A DNA stretch of 8,772 bases from Conexibacter sp. (GTDB taxonomy: Bacteria > Actinomycetota > Thermoleophilia > Solirubrobacterales > Solirubrobacteraceae): assembly GCA_025964215.1 (NCBI GenBank), contig JAOPZG010000505.1:1-8772 (forward strand), in the 5' to 3' direction. The notes beneath the pieces are model-generated. The model saw nothing but the letters and a program-made list of their open reading frames with translations, made no database searches and was not told the origin of the DNA. Shown here piece by piece: positions 7,219 through 8,772 of this stretch. How positions within the stretch are numbered: the first letter of the stretch is position 1; each line of letters starts with the position of its first letter. Both the position numbers and the translations under genes were made by a program.

Positions 7219-8685
7219 TCAATTGCGCAGCTGCTCGATGTCGAGCGCGGCGAACCCGATCGTGTCGCCCGCTCGGTCCTCGCCGGCGGCGCGCGCCTGC
7301 GCCGCGACGGCGTCGGCCACGGCCGGCGCGACGTCGCGGTTGAAGACCGACGGGATGATGTAGTCCTCGCGCAGCTCGGACTCCGGGACGATGTTGGCGA
7401 TCGCCTTCGCGGCGGCCATCTTCATCGCCTCGGTGATCCGCGGCGCGCGGACGTCGAGCGCGCCGCGGAAGATCCCCGGGAAGGCGAGGACGTTGTTGAT
7501 CTGGTTGGGGTAGTCGCTGCGGCCGGTGGCGACGATCCGGCAGTACGGCGCGGCCTCCTCGGGGGAGACCTCGGGCGTCGGGTTGGCCATCGCGAAGACC
7601 ATCGCGTCCTTGTTCATCCGCGCGAGCGCCTCGGCGGGGAAGACCTTCGCGCCGGACAGGCCGATCATGAGGTCCATGCCGTCGATGACCGACGCCGGCG
7701 TGCCGCCGAGGCGGTCGGGGTTCGTGGACTCCGCGTACCAGCGCTTGATCGGCGGCATCGTGCCGTCTTCGTAGTCGCCGCGGTCGGTGCTCAGGACGCC
7801 GCGCGAGTCGGCGCCGATGACGTGGCGGACGCCGGCCTCCATGAGGATCTTGGTCACCGCGACGCCGGCGGCGCCGAGGCCGATGATCAGGACGCGCAGG
7901 TCGGGGAGGGACTTGCCGGTGAGCTTGCAGGCGTTGATCAGCGCGGCGAGCGTGACGATCGCGGTGCCGTGCTGGTCGTCGTGGAAGACGGGGATGTCGA
8001 GCTCGGCCTTCAGACGCTCCTCGATCTCGAAGCAGCGCGGGGCGGAGATGTCCTCCAGGTTGATGCCGCCGAAGGTCGGCGCGATGTTCTTGACCGCGGC
8101 GATGATCTCCTCGGGGTCCTTCGTGTCGAGGCAGATCGGGAACGCGTCGACGTTGGCGAACTCCTTGAAGAGCATGGCCTTGCCCTCCATCACGGGCATC
8201 GCCGCGCGCGGGCCGATGTCGCCGAGGCCGAGGACCGCGGTGCCGTCGGAGACGACCGCCACCGTGTTGCGCTTGATCGTGTACTGGAAGGCCTTGTCCG
8301 GATCGTCGTGGATCGCCATGCAGACCCGCGCGACGCCCGGCGTGTAGGCCATCGACAGGTCGGCGCGCGTCTTCAGCGGCGACTTGTTGTGCTGCTCGAT
8401 CTTGCCGCCGATGTGGAGCAGGAACGTGCGGTCGGTCGTGTCGACGACGCTGACGCCGTCGAGCGCCGCGAGCGCGGCGACGATCTGGTCCCAGTGCTCG
8501 GCGCCGGTCGCGTCGACCGTGATGTCGCGCAGCAGCACGTCCTCCTTGACCTCGACGAGGTCGATCGAGCCGATGCTCGCGCCCGCCTGCCCGATCGCGC
8601 TCGCCACGAGGCCGAGCATGCCGGGGCGGTCGGCGATCTCGACGCGGATCGTGAGGCTGTACTGGGCGGAGGGCGATGGGGACAT
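7219..8685 (-). CDS. malic enzyme with N-terminal ACT domain
   Basis: Oxidative decarboxylation of malate to pyruvate with NAD or NADP in the cytoplasm. The 488-residue protein opens with an ACT ligand-binding domain at about 8-85 (VEIADRPGMLGLVASAIGQA), then the malic fold: MAYTPGVARVC (112-122, catalytic Tyr114), DGTAVLGLGDIGPRAAMPVM (147-166), EGKAMLFKEFANVDAFP (167-183, catalytic Lys169), INLEDISAPRCFE (208-220, metal ligands Glu211/Asp212) and HDDQHGTA (235-242, Asp237). The NAD domain has IIGLGAAGVAV (267-277), MANPTPEVSPEEA (366-378) and NQINNVLAFPGIFRGAL (394-410). No phosphotransacetylase domain follows, so this is the short bacterial type. Start at 8685: an in-frame TAG at 8700-8698 excludes a longer protein. 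Only a weak AGAGAG-like RBS is seen. Coenzyme choice cannot be assigned from sequence alone. The ACT domain implies allosteric control, possibly by an amino acid. Confidence 0.94.
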   Translation of the reverse strand: MSPSPSAQYSLTIRVEIADRPGMLGLVASAIGQAGASIGSIDLVEVKEDVLLRDITVDATGAEHWDQIVAALAALDGVSVVDTTDRTFLLHIGGKIEQHNKSPLKTRADLSMAYTPGVARVCMAIHDDPDKAFQYTIKRNTVAVVSDGTAVLGLGDIGPRAAMPVMEGKAMLFKEFANVDAFPICLDTKDPEEIIAAVKNIAPTFGGINLEDISAPRCFEIEERLKAELDIPVFHDDQHGTAIVTLAALINACKLTGKSLPDLRVLIIGLGAAGVAVTKILMEAGVRHVIGADSRGVLSTDRGDYEDGTMPPIKRWYAESTNPDRLGGTPASVIDGMDLMIGLSGAKVFPAEALARMNKDAMVFAMANPTPEVSPEEAAPYCRIVATGRSDYPNQINNVLAFPGIFRGALDVRAPRITEAMKMAAAKAIANIVPESELREDYIIPSVFNRDVAPAVADAVAAQARAAGEDRAGDTIGFAALDIEQLRN

Positions 8686-8741
8686 CTGGGCGGCTCTCTA
8701 GGGGGTTCCCGGGCATCGGACGGTCGGCCGGCGATTGCGTA

Positions 8742-8771
8742 CTTGTATGGCAGCTCGTGATCTATGGTCAG
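8742..8771 (-). promoter_or_regulatory. candidate promoter for the malic enzyme/SDR unit
   Basis: Reading the minus strand, CTGACC (8771-8766) is four of six to the -35 consensus. After an 18-base spacer comes TACAAG (8747-8742), four of six to -10. This would give a leader of about 50 bases before the malic enzyme ATG at 8685. The match is weak and lies at the window edge. Confidence 0.3.
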
Positions 8772-8772
8772 C

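Noticed and set aside
7205..8716. 503-codon minus-strand frame parallel to the malic enzyme
   Set aside because: It is the same DNA in another frame, Arg/His/Pro-rich and motif-free. The 7219-8685 frame contains every malic-enzyme motif.
6310..8760. 816-codon open frame on the plus strand opposite the SDR and malic enzyme genes
   Set aside because: Low-complexity Arg/Asp/Val/Gly-rich translation without motifs. It crosses two well-defined minus-strand genes and their gap, so it is a GC-driven shadow.
8765..8770. TGGTCA near the malic enzyme promoter, the same hexamer as the outer arm of the repeat at 657-699
   Set aside because: A single 6-mer without its partner arm is expected by chance several times in 8.8 kb, so it does not support a shared regulon.

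Overview
The window is very GC-rich bacterial DNA in which third codon positions are almost all G or C. Gene style (TTG and GTG starts, dense operons with 4-base stop/start overlaps, a lipoprotein solute-binding protein with a Ser/Gly/Thr linker, an ACT-malic enzyme, a DUF1835-type protein) suggests a high-GC Gram-positive actinobacterium. My best guess is class Thermoleophilia (Solirubrobacter/Conexibacter-like). That guess comes from recognising sequence style, not from a search.

Layout from left to right. Positions 1-367 hold the 3' end of a DUF1835/DUF3658-like gene. A 54-residue two-helix membrane protein follows at 389-553. Positions 554-769 are non-coding and carry a 43-bp imperfect inverted repeat, a plausible sigma-70 promoter and a strong Shine-Dalgarno before a TTG start. 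Positions 770-5968 are a complete branched-chain-amino-acid-type (HAAT) ABC importer in the order livK-livH-livM-livG-livF, the same relative order as E. coli livKHMGF. A perfect 12-bp GC hairpin separates the binding-protein gene from the permease genes. The four downstream genes overlap by 4 bases each (ATGA/GTGA), so they are almost certainly one translationally coupled unit. A 90-residue membrane protein starts 7 bases after livF and looks like a sixth cistron. On the minus strand, converging on this operon, are a TIGR01777-type atypical SDR (6271-7185) and, 33 bases upstream of it, an ACT-domain malic enzyme (7219-8685).

How they work together: the lipoprotein captures an amino acid (or similar hydrophobic ligand) outside the membrane, LivH/LivM form the channel and LivG/LivF hydrolyse ATP. 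The 90-residue protein may be an accessory membrane component. The malic enzyme (malate to pyruvate plus CO2) and the SDR form a separate minus-strand unit with no demonstrated link to the transporter.

I see no mobile element, CRISPR array, tRNA, rRNA or defence system. The window looks like ordinary core metabolism and transport. The parts least explained by known families are the two small membrane proteins and the two inverted-repeat structures around livK.
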